This document shows, piece by piece, positions 53,781 through 63,320 of a stretch of DNA of 64,000 bases (within the stretch, counting starts at the first letter, position 1; each line of letters begins with the position of its first letter). The translations under genes and the position numbers were made by a program. Source of the stretch: Sphingomonas natans (GTDB lineage Bacteria > Pseudomonadota > Alphaproteobacteria > Sphingomonadales > Sphingomonadaceae); contig NZ_JAUOTP010000004.1 in NCBI RefSeq assembly GCF_030546695.1, positions 248,001 to 312,000 of the forward strand, written 5' to 3'. The notes below the pieces were generated by a model. It worked only from the letters and a program-made list of their open reading frames with translations. It did not search any database and was not told where the DNA came from.

Positions 53781-54512
53781 ATGGCGACGATTGCGATCTA
53801 CAGTTCGAAGGGCGGCGTGGGCAAGACGACGCTCGCGGTGAACCTCGCCTGGGCGGCGGCGACATTGTCTTCGCGGCGGACCCTGCTGTGGGACCTCGAC
53901 GGCCAGGGTGCCTCGAGCTTCGTGCTCGCGCCCAACCGCAAGCCCGGCAAGAAAGCGAGCGAGGTGATCGAGCGCGACGTGGCGCCCGCAAAACTGATCG
54001 TGAAGACCGGGATCGCCAATCTCGATCTGCTGCCCGCGGATGAATCGCTGCGGACGCTGGACCTGCTCTTTGCCGAGCTCGGCGCCAAGAAAAGGCTGCA
54101 GAAGATCGCCGAGGAGCTGGCGGGGCTGTACGACCGGATCATCGTCGATTGCCCGCCGGGCCTGGGCGTCACCGCGGACCAGATCATCCAGAGCGCGTCG
54201 CTGATCGTGGTGCCGGTGATCCCCTCGGCGTTGTCGATGCGGACGGCGGACGAACTGCGCCAGCATCTGAGCGAGCGGCGCAAGGCGGGGCCGCCGATCC
54301 TGACCGTGTTCAACCTCGTCGACCGGCGGCGGCTTTCGCACCGGCAGGCGCTGGAGGCGGCGGGCGACACGCCCGTCATCCCGATGGCGAGTGCCGTCGA
54401 GCAGATGGCCGAGCGGCACGCGCCGGTGAGCGTCTATGCGCCCCGAAGCGCGCCGGCCAAGGCAATCGCAGCGTTGTGGACGGGGATCGAGAAGCGCCTG
54501 GCGAAGGGCTGA
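53781..54512 (+). CDS. ParA-family ATPase (orphan)
   Basis: A 243-residue deviant Walker ATPase with YSSKGGVGKTTLAVNLAWA at about residues 7-25, switch aspartates in LLWDLDGQGASS and YDRIIVDCPPGLGVTAD. ParA proteins move plasmids, chromosome origins or protein complexes by patterned binding to DNA or membrane. No parB or parS-like sequence follows, so this is an orphan that may position another cargo. It has GAGGG upstream and converges on a TonB receptor. Confidence 0.87.
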   Translation: MATIAIYSSKGGVGKTTLAVNLAWAAATLSSRRTLLWDLDGQGASSFVLAPNRKPGKKASEVIERDVAPAKLIVKTGIANLDLLPADESLRTLDLLFAELGAKKRLQKIAEELAGLYDRIIVDCPPGLGVTADQIIQSASLIVVPVIPSALSMRTADELRQHLSERRKAGPPILTVFNLVDRRRLSHRQALEAAGDTPVIPMASAVEQMAERHAPVSVYAPRSAPAKAIAALWTGIEKRLAKG

Positions 54513-54535
54513 GACTTCGCGCCCTGCCCTTCTCC

Positions 54536-54630
54536 CGTCATGCCAGCGCAGGCTGGCATCCATGACTCCCTCCGCGAGCTTCGCGCCCGATTTTCGAGAG
54601 ACATGGACCCCAGCCTTCGCTGGGATGACG
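54536..54630. repeat. Intergenic inverted repeat, family D
   Basis: Left arm starting CGTCATGCCAGCGCAGGCTG (54536-54564) and right arm ending CCAGCCTTCGCTGGGATGACG (54602-54630, last 20 bases AGCCTTCGCTGGGATGACG) are imperfect inverted copies over 29 bases with a 37-base spacer. Each arm is itself a small palindrome (CCAGCG-aggCTGG type). It lies between convergent parA-like and TonB receptor genes, where it could stop both transcripts. Confidence 0.82.
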
Positions 54631-54649
54631 GCAGATCAGGACGTCTGGA

Positions 54650-57241
54650 TCAGTAAGCGGCCGAGAGCGTCAGGAACCACTGGCGCGGCGCGATCGGATA
54701 GGCCGAGTAGCTGTTCGTGGCGGAGCCGATCGAGACGGTCGACCAGCCCTTCTTCTTGGTCAGGTTCGTGACGTTGAGCGAGAGCTCCACCTTCTTGAGC
54801 GGCAGGACATTCTCCGGCACGCGCGCGGCGATCCGCCCCGAGACCATGAAGTAGGACGGGACGCTCGTATCGTTGGTGAAGGTCGCGAAGCGCCGGCCGA
54901 CGAAATCGCCGATGCCCTGCAGATCGAACATGCCGACCGACACGGAGGCGACGGTCTTGTTCATCCACTTGGGCGTGCCGGGCAGCTGCTTGCCGCAGGT
55001 CGGCACGATCCCGGCATTGGGCTGGCCGGCGGCGGGGACGATGAAGCCGCCGATGCACGTGTCGCTCACGGCGCCGATGCCGCTGGCCGTGGACGTATAA
55101 TCGTTCTGATATTTGGACAGATTGTACGAGACGGCGTTGTAGAGCGAGAAACCGCCGTAGCGGATCGTGAAGGCCGCATCGACGCCGTCGGTCTTCACGC
55201 TCCCGACGTTGACGAGCGTCGAGGTGCCGCCGGTGATGCCGCTGCCGGCGATGCCGCCCGGATTGGTCGGGATGGCGAGCAGGCGGTTGCTGAAATCGAC
55301 GTGGTAATAGTTGATCTGCGCGTTCAGCGAGACGCCGTTGTCGAACGTCCGGTTCGATCGCACGCCGCCTTCATAGGTCCAGCTGCTCTCCGGCTTGCCC
55401 TGATCGGCGAAGGCATCGAAAGCCGCCTGGCTGCCCGTGAACCAGGGGCCGCCGCCGCCCGCGAGATAGGCCTGATACTGGCGCAGATTCTTCTGGACGT
55501 TGAAATAGAGCTGCTCGCTGCCGGTCAGATCGAAGCTTGCGCCGAGCGCGGGCAGGAACCAGCGCTTGGTGTTGATCTTGCCCTGCGGCAGCGCCGTCGT
55601 GCCGCCGAGCGAACCCACGACCGGCTGGATCGGGAACTTGCCGTCCGCCCATTGCGCGCTCGTCTTGACGCCGCCCTGGACGAGCAGGCGATCGAACACC
55701 TGCCAGCTATCCTGGATGTGGAGCTGCAGGTTATTGATCCGCGCATCGCCCTTATATTGGGTGAACAGCGGATCCATCACATCGCGCGGGCGGATGTAGG
55801 GCGTGCTCAGGCTCAGATCGTTGATAGGAACCGCATACCAGCGGCGCCATTGCGTGGTGCTGTTATGCTCGAACCAGCCGCCGAACTCGATCTTGTGCGC
55901 GCCGAGATCGACGTTCATCGCCGAAACCACACCCTCGCGATCGATGCGATATTCGGTGGTGCGGGTGATCAGGCCCGAGCCGCCGGTCGCGGCGACCAGG
56001 GCGGCGCCGGCCGCGGTGGCCTGCGCGGCGGTGATCGCGGTACAGGCGGCCGGCCGCGTTCCGTTCGCATTGGCGGCGAAGCGGCAGTTGCTCGGCAGCG
56101 TCGCATACGCCGGATCGAGATAGGCCTGCGCCGTCGTGATCGACTGGCCGAGCGGCCCCGCGACGACGCCGGCGCCGTCATTGTGGTGATAATAGCCGGT
56201 CGTCGACCAGGTGATGGTGTCGGCGAGCTTGGCATCGAGGCGGACGTAGCCGAGATAATCGGTGCGCTGCGCGTCCGAATAATAATTGCGGTAGTTGCTG
56301 CCCTCGGCCGCAGGGCTGTTGCCGGCCGCGCTCAGGTACGACGTCCGGTAGGTGGCGAAGTCCGGGTAGAAGAAAGGCTTGGTGTAGGGCGTGTAGAGCT
56401 GGACCGCGGTGGCCGTGCCGCCCGCAGACGGCCTGAAGAAGACGGTCGCGTCCTCGTTCGGCTGGGTCATGTCGTTATAGTCGAAATAGCCGGTCAGCTT
56501 GACCGAGCCGCCGTCGTGGACGAACTTGGCATTGGCCTGATAGCCGCCCTGCTTGCCATCGAAATCCCAGGCGCGGGCATGCTGGCGCACGCCGGAGATA
56601 TAGGCCGAATTCTCGCCGCCGGGGCCGAACTTGCCGCTGTCGACGCGGATATAGGTGCGCGAGGTGCTATAGCTGCCGACCGTCTGCGCGCCCTGGATGC
56701 CGAGCGTGTCGAGCGGGCTGGACGAGAAGGTCTCGACCGTGCCGCCGAGATTGCTGTTCGAGGCGGTGGCGAGATCGCCCGCGCCGGTGGCGACGACGAC
56801 GCGGCCGACATTCTCCGAGATGACCGCGCGCTGCGGCGAGAGGCCGTTATAATTGCCGTAGCTCTGATCGCCGAGCGGAATGCCGTCCATCGTATAGCCG
56901 AGCTGGTTGGCGGCGAAGCCGTGGATGAAGAGCTGCGCGTTCTGCTCGTTATAGCCCCACGGATCGGACGTGATGTACAGCACGCCGGGGAGGGTCTGGA
57001 TCGCCTTCAGCGGCGAGATGCCGGGCAGGATCTTCTGGATCTCGGCCGAGGGGATCGCGGTCGCCGAGCGGACGGCCTTGGCGGTGACGAGGATCGCGCC
57101 ATCGTCGCCCGCATCGGCATCTGCAGCCGGAGCGGCCGCGTCGGCTGCCGGCGCATCTGGCGCGGCCGCATGCGCGGCGTTCGGCGCCGAAGCAGCGCAC
57201 CCTACCATCAACGCGAACAGCGACGTGCGAATGACCGACAT
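54650..57241 (-). CDS. TonB-dependent receptor
   Basis: An 863-residue outer-membrane active-transport receptor. The signal peptide ends near AAHA; a disordered Ala/Asp/Pro stretch and a TonB-box-like GAILVTAKAV follow. The plug domain has LKAIQTLPGVLYI and GFAANQLGYTMDGIPLGDQS. The barrel covers most of the rest and ends QWFLTLSAAY with an aromatic terminus. It is divergent from a glycerophosphodiester phosphodiesterase, which could process an imported substrate, but that link is inferred from position only. The ligand is unknown. Confidence 0.9.
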   Translation of the reverse strand: MSVIRTSLFALMVGCAASAPNAAHAAAPDAPAADAAAPAADADAGDDGAILVTAKAVRSATAIPSAEIQKILPGISPLKAIQTLPGVLYITSDPWGYNEQNAQLFIHGFAANQLGYTMDGIPLGDQSYGNYNGLSPQRAVISENVGRVVVATGAGDLATASNSNLGGTVETFSSSPLDTLGIQGAQTVGSYSTSRTYIRVDSGKFGPGGENSAYISGVRQHARAWDFDGKQGGYQANAKFVHDGGSVKLTGYFDYNDMTQPNEDATVFFRPSAGGTATAVQLYTPYTKPFFYPDFATYRTSYLSAAGNSPAAEGSNYRNYYSDAQRTDYLGYVRLDAKLADTITWSTTGYYHHNDGAGVVAGPLGQSITTAQAYLDPAYATLPSNCRFAANANGTRPAACTAITAAQATAAGAALVAATGGSGLITRTTEYRIDREGVVSAMNVDLGAHKIEFGGWFEHNSTTQWRRWYAVPINDLSLSTPYIRPRDVMDPLFTQYKGDARINNLQLHIQDSWQVFDRLLVQGGVKTSAQWADGKFPIQPVVGSLGGTTALPQGKINTKRWFLPALGASFDLTGSEQLYFNVQKNLRQYQAYLAGGGGPWFTGSQAAFDAFADQGKPESSWTYEGGVRSNRTFDNGVSLNAQINYYHVDFSNRLLAIPTNPGGIAGSGITGGTSTLVNVGSVKTDGVDAAFTIRYGGFSLYNAVSYNLSKYQNDYTSTASGIGAVSDTCIGGFIVPAAGQPNAGIVPTCGKQLPGTPKWMNKTVASVSVGMFDLQGIGDFVGRRFATFTNDTSVPSYFMVSGRIAARVPENVLPLKKVELSLNVTNLTKKKGWSTVSIGSATNSYSAYPIAPRQWFLTLSAAY

Positions 57242-57451
57242 ATACCACCCCTATTTGCTGCAGCGCGGTGGCTGCATCCGGGGCCGCGGATAGGATCAAC
57301 TCTGTGCCATCGTGGTGACAGGCGTGCTTCACTTTTGTGAAAATACCGGAAATCGGCGAGCCAATCTGTCATTGAAGCGACTTGGAGCTGCCGTAGCGAC
57401 GCGCCGACGTTGAAGGAGTGAAGCCGTGCCGATGAACCGTGGAGACCGAGG

Positions 57452-58489
57452 ATGATCGCGCTTGCTTTGCTGCTGGCGGCGGCCCCCGCGCCGGCTCCGC
57501 TTCGCGGCCGTCCCGTCGTCATCGCGCATCGCGGCGCCTCCGGCGAGCGGCCCGAGCATACGCTGGAGGCCTATGCGCTCGCGATCGCAGAGGGCGCCGA
57601 CTTCATCGAGCCCGATCTGGTGATGACGAAGGACCGTCACATGATCGCGCGGCACGAGAACGAGATTTCCGGCACGACCGACGTCGCCGCGCATCCCGAG
57701 TTCGCCGCACGCAAGGCGACCAAGACGATCGACGGCCAGGCCGTGACCGGCTGGTTCACCGAGGATTTCACGCTCGCCGAGATCAAGACGCTGCACGCGC
57801 GCGAGCGGATGCCGCAGCTGCGCCCGGCCAATGCTAAGGCCTATGACGGCAAGTTCGCGATCCCGACGCTCGACGAGATCCTCGCGCTCGTCGCCGAGAA
57901 GGACAAGAGCACGGGACGGCGCATCGGCCTGTATCCCGAGATCAAGCATTCGACCTATTTCACGAAGCTCGGCCTGCCGATGGAGCCCCCGCTGATCGCG
58001 GCGCTGAAGCGCGCCGGCTACACCAGGCCGAGCGACCCGGTGATCATCCAGAGCTTCGAGATCGGCAATCTGAAGGCGCTGCACGCGCTGACGAAGCTGC
58101 GGCTCGTCCAGCTCGTGTCGAGCGAGGGCGGTCCGGCCGACCAGCCGGCGACGCGCTATGCGCAGATGATCACGCCCGCCGGGCTCAAGACGATCGCGAC
58201 CTATGCGCAGGCGATCGGCCCTGAAAAGCCGCTGATCGTGTCGCGCGACGCCGAGGGCCGCTCGCTGCCGCCGACGACGTTGATCGCCGACGCGCATGCC
58301 GCCGGGCTCATCGTCCATCCCTGGACCTTCCGCTCGGAAAACTACTTTCTCCCGGCCGAACTGCGCAAGGGTACGTCGCCCGCGGATCATGGCGACGCGG
58401 CGGCCGAATATCGGATGTTCTACGCGCTCGGGGTGGACGGCCTGTTCAGCGAGTTTCCGGCCGAGGCGGTGGCGGCGCGGCCGCGCTGA
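57452..58489 (+). CDS. glpQ: Glycerophosphodiester phosphodiesterase
   Basis: Periplasmic-type GlpQ hydrolysing deacylated phospholipids to glycerol-3-phosphate and an alcohol. The 345-residue precursor has a short hydrophobic leader (MIALALLLAAAPAPAP). Catalytic motifs are VVIAHRGASGERPEHTLEAY, then ADFIEPDLVMTKD, then MIARHENEISGTTDV, with LYPEIKHSTYF later in the barrel. The C-terminal VHPWTFRSEN and GVDGLFSEFP are also typical. GGAGA lies 8 bases ahead of the ATG. Divergent from the TonB receptor. Confidence 0.92.
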   Translation: MIALALLLAAAPAPAPLRGRPVVIAHRGASGERPEHTLEAYALAIAEGADFIEPDLVMTKDRHMIARHENEISGTTDVAAHPEFAARKATKTIDGQAVTGWFTEDFTLAEIKTLHARERMPQLRPANAKAYDGKFAIPTLDEILALVAEKDKSTGRRIGLYPEIKHSTYFTKLGLPMEPPLIAALKRAGYTRPSDPVIIQSFEIGNLKALHALTKLRLVQLVSSEGGPADQPATRYAQMITPAGLKTIATYAQAIGPEKPLIVSRDAEGRSLPPTTLIADAHAAGLIVHPWTFRSENYFLPAELRKGTSPADHGDAAAEYRMFYALGVDGLFSEFPAEAVAARPR

Positions 58490-58542
58490 CGGCTGGACTT
58501 GGGATCGACGGGACGCCACATCGCTCGGCAGGAGGACTGCTC

Positions 58543-58920
58543 ATGCGGATCGAAGATGTTCCCGACGATGTCGCCGCCGCCGCGTTTCGCCGGCTCGTGC
58601 ATCACCTGCGCCACCGCACCGACGCGCAGAATGTAGATCTGATGGGGGTGAGCGGCTTCTGCCGCAACTGCCTGTCGGACTGGATCGCCGAGGCCAGCCA
58701 CGGCGCGCTCGGCAAGGATGCGGCGCGCGAGGCGATCTACGGCATGCCGCAGGCCGAGTGGAAGGCGCGCCACCAGACCGAGGCGACGCCCGAACAGCTC
58801 GCCCGCATGCAGGACAGCGTCGCGCGCAACCGACAGGAGGAGGCGCTGGACGAGGCGCTCGACGAGAGCTTCCCGGCGAGCGACCCGCCCTCGCAGAGCG
58901 AACCCGGCGGCCGGCGCTGA
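58543..58920 (+). CDS. DUF1244 protein with C-terminal SFPASDPP tail
   Basis: A 125-residue protein. Residues 1-90 match DUF1244: AFRRLVHHLRHRTDAQNVDL, MGVSGFCRNCLSDWIAEA with paired cysteines, then EAIYGMPQAEWKARHQTEAT. The last 30 residues (EEALDEALDESFPASDPPSQ) are a separate acidic tail motif seen at the end of many small alphaproteobacterial proteins. The function of both parts is unknown. Its stop overlaps the FMN reductase start (TGATG), so the two are translationally coupled. Confidence 0.86.
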   Translation: MRIEDVPDDVAAAAFRRLVHHLRHRTDAQNVDLMGVSGFCRNCLSDWIAEASHGALGKDAAREAIYGMPQAEWKARHQTEATPEQLARMQDSVARNRQEEALDEALDESFPASDPPSQSEPGGRR

Positions 58921-59507
58921 TGGGCGACCGGATCCTGGTCTTCTACGGCTCGTACCGCTCCGAACGTCAAGGCATCAAGCTGGCCGACTGGCTGGTCCGC
59001 GCCTTCGCCGCGCGCGGCGCCGAGCCGGAGCTGATCGATGCGATGGCGATCGGACTGCCGATGCTCGATCGGCGCTATGGCGATTACGGCGAGGGCGAGG
59101 CGCCGCCGGCGCTGGAGCAGCTCGCAGGCAGGATCCGCGCGGCGGATGCGTTCGTGTTCGTCGCGGGCGAATATAATTGGGGCATCCAGCCCGGCCTCAA
59201 GAACCTGACCGACCATTTCCTCGCCGAATGGCGGTGGCGCCCCGCGGCGATCGCCAGCTATTCGGCGGGACGCTTCGCCGGGGCACGCGCGGCGGTCGCC
59301 TGGCATGCGACGCTTGCGGAGATGGGAATGGTCGTCACCTCCACCCCCCTCGCGCTCGGCGGCATCGGCCGAGCCTTTGCGGACGGGGAGCCTGCGGGCG
59401 CCGACGGCGCCGCGCTGGTCCACGCCTTTCCGCGCTTCGCCGACGATCTCGCCTGGTGGACGGGCGCGGCGCGCGCCCAGCGGGCGAAGATCTCCCCGCC
59501 TTACTGA
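58920..59507 (+). CDS. NADPH-dependent FMN reductase family protein
   Basis: A 195-residue flavodoxin-fold reductase. The FMN phosphate loop is ILVFYGSYRSERQGIKLADW at residues 5-24. The second flavin contact is FVAGEYNWGIQPGLKNLTDH, a strong family signature, and ASYSAGRFAGARAAVAW follows. Family members reduce flavins, quinones, azo compounds or chromate with NAD(P)H; the substrate here is unknown. ATG 58920 overlaps the DUF1244 stop by one base. Confidence 0.9.
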   Translation: MGDRILVFYGSYRSERQGIKLADWLVRAFAARGAEPELIDAMAIGLPMLDRRYGDYGEGEAPPALEQLAGRIRAADAFVFVAGEYNWGIQPGLKNLTDHFLAEWRWRPAAIASYSAGRFAGARAAVAWHATLAEMGMVVTSTPLALGGIGRAFADGEPAGADGAALVHAFPRFADDLAWWTGAARAQRAKISPPY

Positions 59508-59913
59508 TCGAGGCTCGGCGCGGGCGCTCCGTTCGCAGGCGTCGGCGTTTTTCCAAAATGAACGCCCGCCTAACAATATCGAATCGGCAGCGCATCCTGT
59601 CGATTTTCGATCAGCGCATGTTGAAATGCATCTCTCCTCGCAATGTTTTGCGGAGGAAATATGCGGGCGAGCGCGCATCGATGCCCGATTCTAGCCGCCA
59701 TATGGGCCTTTCGATCTCACTTTGATCGATTCTTATAAGAAATTTCTGTTACGCTCATGCCACAAAGTCGGATCGGCCCGGTGGGTCTTGGAAAGCATAT
59801 ATCGCTTTTCGAGATGGGGAAGCTTGGTCGTAAATACTTCGACAGAGATACTATAAAATCAGGGAAGAGGATTGCCGAGGCGCGGTATTTGTTAGGGCAC
59901 CAGGGGGCAATTC
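59508..59913. other. 406-base AT-richer intergenic leader ahead of the TonB receptor
   Basis: Clearly less GC-rich than its surroundings, with AT-rich patches such as TTCTTATAAGAAATTTCTG (59730-59748), which contains a TTCTTATAAGAA palindrome, and ACTATAAAATC (59850-59860). No protein is convincing; the open frame across it is low quality. It probably carries the promoter and a long leader for the receptor. TATAAA at 59852 could be a -10 box but lacks a well-placed -35. Confidence 0.5.
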
Positions 59914-62900
59914 ATGATCATATCTTCGCGCTTGCGTTTGACAGGCGGAATCAGTCCGATCGCACTCGTTCGGGGCAGCATGATGCTGGCCAGCATCGCC
60001 GCCATCGGAGCAGGGCTGGACGCTGCAGCCGCACAGAGCATGTCGGAGCCGGTCATCACCGCGCCCAAATCGACTCCTGCAGAAGGCGAGACGATCAATA
60101 CCGCCGGCGGCAAGCCGGGCGTGACGACCGAGCGGATGTCGCTCGCACCCGGCGAGGAACCCTCTCCCGCCAATGAAGGCGAGATCACCGTCACCGGCAC
60201 GCGCATCGTCCGCGACGGCTACAGCGCGCCGACCCCGGTCAGCGTGATCAGCACGGAAGAGATCAATCGCGAAGCCCCGGCCAACATCAACGACTTCGTC
60301 AATACGCTTCCGGCCGTGCGCGGTTCGGCGACGGCGGCGAGCTCGAACGGCGCGCTCTCGAACGGGCAGGCCGGCGTCGCCACCGTTAACCTCCGCAACC
60401 TCGGAGCGAACCGTACGCTCGTCCTCCTGGACGGCCAGCGCTCGGTCGCGTCCACGACCGACGGCACGGTCGACGTCAATACGATCCCGCAATCGCTGAT
60501 CCAGCGCGTGGAGGTCGTGACCGGCGGCGCCTCCTCCGCCTACGGCTCCGACGCCGTCTCGGGCGTCATCAACTTCATCCTCGACAAGGAATATAAGGGC
60601 CTCAAGGCCGAGTATGAATATGGCGTCACGACCTATGGCGACGGCAGCAACCACAAGGCTTCGCTGACGGGGGGCATGTCGTTCGGCGAAGGCCGCGGCC
60701 ACATCCTCGCCTCGGGTGAATATTTCCACCAGCAAGGCATCCAGACGATCGACCGCGACTGGAACGACAGCGGGTTCTTCCAGATCAACAACCCGGCCTA
60801 CAGCGCGGCCGCTTGCACCGACAACAATGCCGCGACCGTCTGCACGAGCGAATATCTGATCCGCAGCGGCGTCGGCTCGGGCAACTTCACGCCGGGCGGC
60901 CTGATCGTCGGCGCGAAGAATGCGGCGGGAACCGTGCTCGCCCTGACGAACGCAACCCTGCCGGTCGCCGTGCGAACCGCGCTCACAAACACCTATTTTG
61001 GGACGATCGATCCATCGACCGGTCGGGCCACGACAGGGACGCTCGCGGTCGGCCCGCGCGGCGGCCAGTGGATGGTCGGCGGCGACTATAAATATGCGAG
61101 CTCCAGCCATGTCGGCAGCGCGACTCTGCTGCCGTCGGAAGACCGTCGCGGCGCCTTCGGTCGCGCAAGCTGGGAGTTCGCGCCCTGGCTCAAGGTGTTC
61201 GGCCAGTTCGGCTACAGCTCCTATCGCGGCCTGAGCTATTATCAGCTCACCCCCTCGCAGACGACGACGACGGGTCCCGGCGCGAGCACGACCAGCGGCG
61301 TCGAGATCTTCTCGGGCAATCCGTATCTGCCGACCGCGATCCAGACGCTGCTGACGACCAACAACCTTCAGTCGATCGTCATCAGCACCGGCAATGCCGG
61401 CCTGCCCGCGCAGGGCAGCGACATGAACCGCAAGGTCTATCGCTATGTTGCCGGTGCCGATGGCGACTTCACGCTAGCCGAGCGAGACTTTCACTGGAGC
61501 GGCTATTACCAGAAGGGGATTACCAAGACGCACGAATTGCTCGTCAACGCGTGGAACTACGACCGCATGACGAAGGCGACGAACGCGGTTCGCGCCGCCG
61601 ACGGCACGATCCGGTGTGCGATCAACGCCGACGCGAGCACCGCCAATGACGATCCGCTCTGCTTCCCGCTCAACCGCATCGGTGTCGGCGGAATGGATCC
61701 GCGCGCGATCGACTATGTCCTCGGCAACGGCCGCCAGCCGGCCCGCGATCAGAAGATCACGCAGGATATCGGAGCAATCACCTTCTCGACCAACAACCTG
61801 TTCGAGGTCTGGGCGGGTCCGGTCAGCATCGCCTTCGGCGGTGAAGCACGCAAGGAGAAAGTCAGCGGCTTTGTCGATCCGTTCTTCGCGCCGCAGGGCG
61901 CCGGGAGCACGATCGTCCCGACGTGGCGCTACGGCAACTTCCTGCCCGTCTTCGGCTCGTACAATGTGAAGGAGGCATTTCTCGAGACGGTCATTCCGAT
62001 CATCAAAAACATGGATTTCAACGGCGCAGTTCGCGTCACCGATTATTCGACGTCGGGCCGGGTGGAGACATGGAAAACGGGCCTGACCTATCAGCCGATC
62101 CCGGACGTCAAGTTCCGCGGCACGATCAGCCGCGATATCCGCGCACCGAACCTCGGCGAATTGTTCAATCCGGGCGGCGGCGCGACCAATTCGGTCACGC
62201 GCCCGATCGTCCCCGGTGGCGCTAACAGCCTGTCGGATACGTACATCAACTCGGTCGTCGGCAATACCGATCTGAAGCCGGAAATCGCCAAAACGTACGG
62301 TGCGGGTGCGGTCTTTACGCCGACGTTCCTGCCCGGCTTCGCGGCCTCGGTCGATTATTACAAGATCAAGCTGACCGGCGCGATTTCGACCTATTCGGCG
62401 CAGAATCTCGTCGATCTCTGCTACGGCAACCAGCAGGATGCGGCGTCCTGCGCCTTCATCAATCTCGCTACCGGGGGCGCGGCAACTTCGGGCAACCCGA
62501 ACGTCGATATCCAAAGCATCACGATCAAGCCGCTCAACTTCGTCGGCATCAAGAACGAGGGCGTCGATATCGAGGCGAGCTATCGCCGCCATATCGGCCC
62601 AGGCACGGTCAGCCTGCGTGCGCTCACCACGCGCGCGATCACCAACGAGAGCGACAACGGCATCAGCCTGGTCAACAACACGGTCGGCCAGAATTCGGGC
62701 AGCCTGCCAAAATGGACCTTCCGTTTCACCGCCGCCTACAATCTGGACAACGGCCTGTCCTTCCAGGCGGTCGCGCGCGGAATTACGTCGGGCACCTATA
62801 ATAACAGCTATGTCGTCTGCGACACGAATTGCCCGGTCTCGACTTCCGACAATCGCACCGTGAACTACAATCACATCAACGGTGCGTGGTACTTCGACGT

Positions 62901-63096
62901 GAACGGCGAATATAAGTTCACGGCGATGAGCACGAAAGCAGCAGTGTTCTTCTCGATCCGGAACCTGCTCAACAAGGATCCGGTGCTGGTCGCCAACGGC
63001 CCCAATGGCGACAACACCGAAGCCTATCCGCAGACCAACCGCATCTATGATGTGCTCGGCCGGGTATTCCGCGTCGGCGTCCGGATCGACTACTGA
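59914..63096 (+). CDS. TonB-dependent receptor
   Basis: A 1060-residue outer-membrane receptor of the oligomer- or carbohydrate-type common in sphingomonads. The signal peptide ends near AAAAQS; a TonB-box-like EGEITVTGTRIV precedes the plug domain (ANINDFVNTLPAVRGSA, NLRNLGANRTLVLLDGQRS, VVTGGASSAYGSDAVSGVIN). The large barrel ends GRVFRVGVRIDY with an aromatic terminus. GGGGG precedes the ATG. The ligand is unknown and no degradative genes lie beside it. Hairpins follow the stop. Confidence 0.9.
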   Translation: MIISSRLRLTGGISPIALVRGSMMLASIAAIGAGLDAAAAQSMSEPVITAPKSTPAEGETINTAGGKPGVTTERMSLAPGEEPSPANEGEITVTGTRIVRDGYSAPTPVSVISTEEINREAPANINDFVNTLPAVRGSATAASSNGALSNGQAGVATVNLRNLGANRTLVLLDGQRSVASTTDGTVDVNTIPQSLIQRVEVVTGGASSAYGSDAVSGVINFILDKEYKGLKAEYEYGVTTYGDGSNHKASLTGGMSFGEGRGHILASGEYFHQQGIQTIDRDWNDSGFFQINNPAYSAAACTDNNAATVCTSEYLIRSGVGSGNFTPGGLIVGAKNAAGTVLALTNATLPVAVRTALTNTYFGTIDPSTGRATTGTLAVGPRGGQWMVGGDYKYASSSHVGSATLLPSEDRRGAFGRASWEFAPWLKVFGQFGYSSYRGLSYYQLTPSQTTTTGPGASTTSGVEIFSGNPYLPTAIQTLLTTNNLQSIVISTGNAGLPAQGSDMNRKVYRYVAGADGDFTLAERDFHWSGYYQKGITKTHELLVNAWNYDRMTKATNAVRAADGTIRCAINADASTANDDPLCFPLNRIGVGGMDPRAIDYVLGNGRQPARDQKITQDIGAITFSTNNLFEVWAGPVSIAFGGEARKEKVSGFVDPFFAPQGAGSTIVPTWRYGNFLPVFGSYNVKEAFLETVIPIIKNMDFNGAVRVTDYSTSGRVETWKTGLTYQPIPDVKFRGTISRDIRAPNLGELFNPGGGATNSVTRPIVPGGANSLSDTYINSVVGNTDLKPEIAKTYGAGAVFTPTFLPGFAASVDYYKIKLTGAISTYSAQNLVDLCYGNQQDAASCAFINLATGGAATSGNPNVDIQSITIKPLNFVGIKNEGVDIEASYRRHIGPGTVSLRALTTRAITNESDNGISLVNNTVGQNSGSLPKWTFRFTAAYNLDNGLSFQAVARGITSGTYNNSYVVCDTNCPVSTSDNRTVNYNHINGAWYFDVNGEYKFTAMSTKAAVFFSIRNLLNKDPVLVANGPNGDNTEAYPQTNRIYDVLGRVFRVGVRIDY

Positions 63097-63135
63097 TCGC
63101 TAAGCCGGGGCGGCGCCGCCGTCCCGGCATTGTTT

Positions 63136-63152
63136 CGCTCCGCAACGGAGCG
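63136..63152. terminator. Small hairpin after the TonB receptor
   Basis: Perfect 7-base arms CGCTCCG / CGGAGCG with a CAA loop, 40 bases after the stop. There is no T-run, so its role as a terminator is uncertain. Confidence 0.4.
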
Positions 63153-63233
63153 CGAACGGACGACACCGCCGCGACAGGCGGGCGCCTCGAACCACCTTCC
63201 CGGCCCTACTGCTGATGGTCCCATGACCATCGG

Positions 63234-63270
63234 CCCCGCTCCGCCGCCCCCTCTTTTCGGCGGAGCGGGG
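63234..63270. terminator. Strong hairpin between TonB receptor and HIT gene
   Basis: Perfect 13-base arms CCCCGCTCCGCCG (63234-63246) and CGGCGGAGCGGGG (63258-63270) with an 11-base loop, followed by ACACTTTGTTTCT. It lies between convergent genes and can terminate the receptor transcript. Confidence 0.65.
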
Positions 63271-63320
63271 ACACTTTGTTTCTCGATCAGACCACTCATG
63301 CAATCGGCCCCGCCGCCCGC

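Noticed and set aside
55301-57340. 679-codon rightward open frame over the TonB receptor
   Set aside because: Antisense shadow of the barrel-coding region with no recognisable motif.
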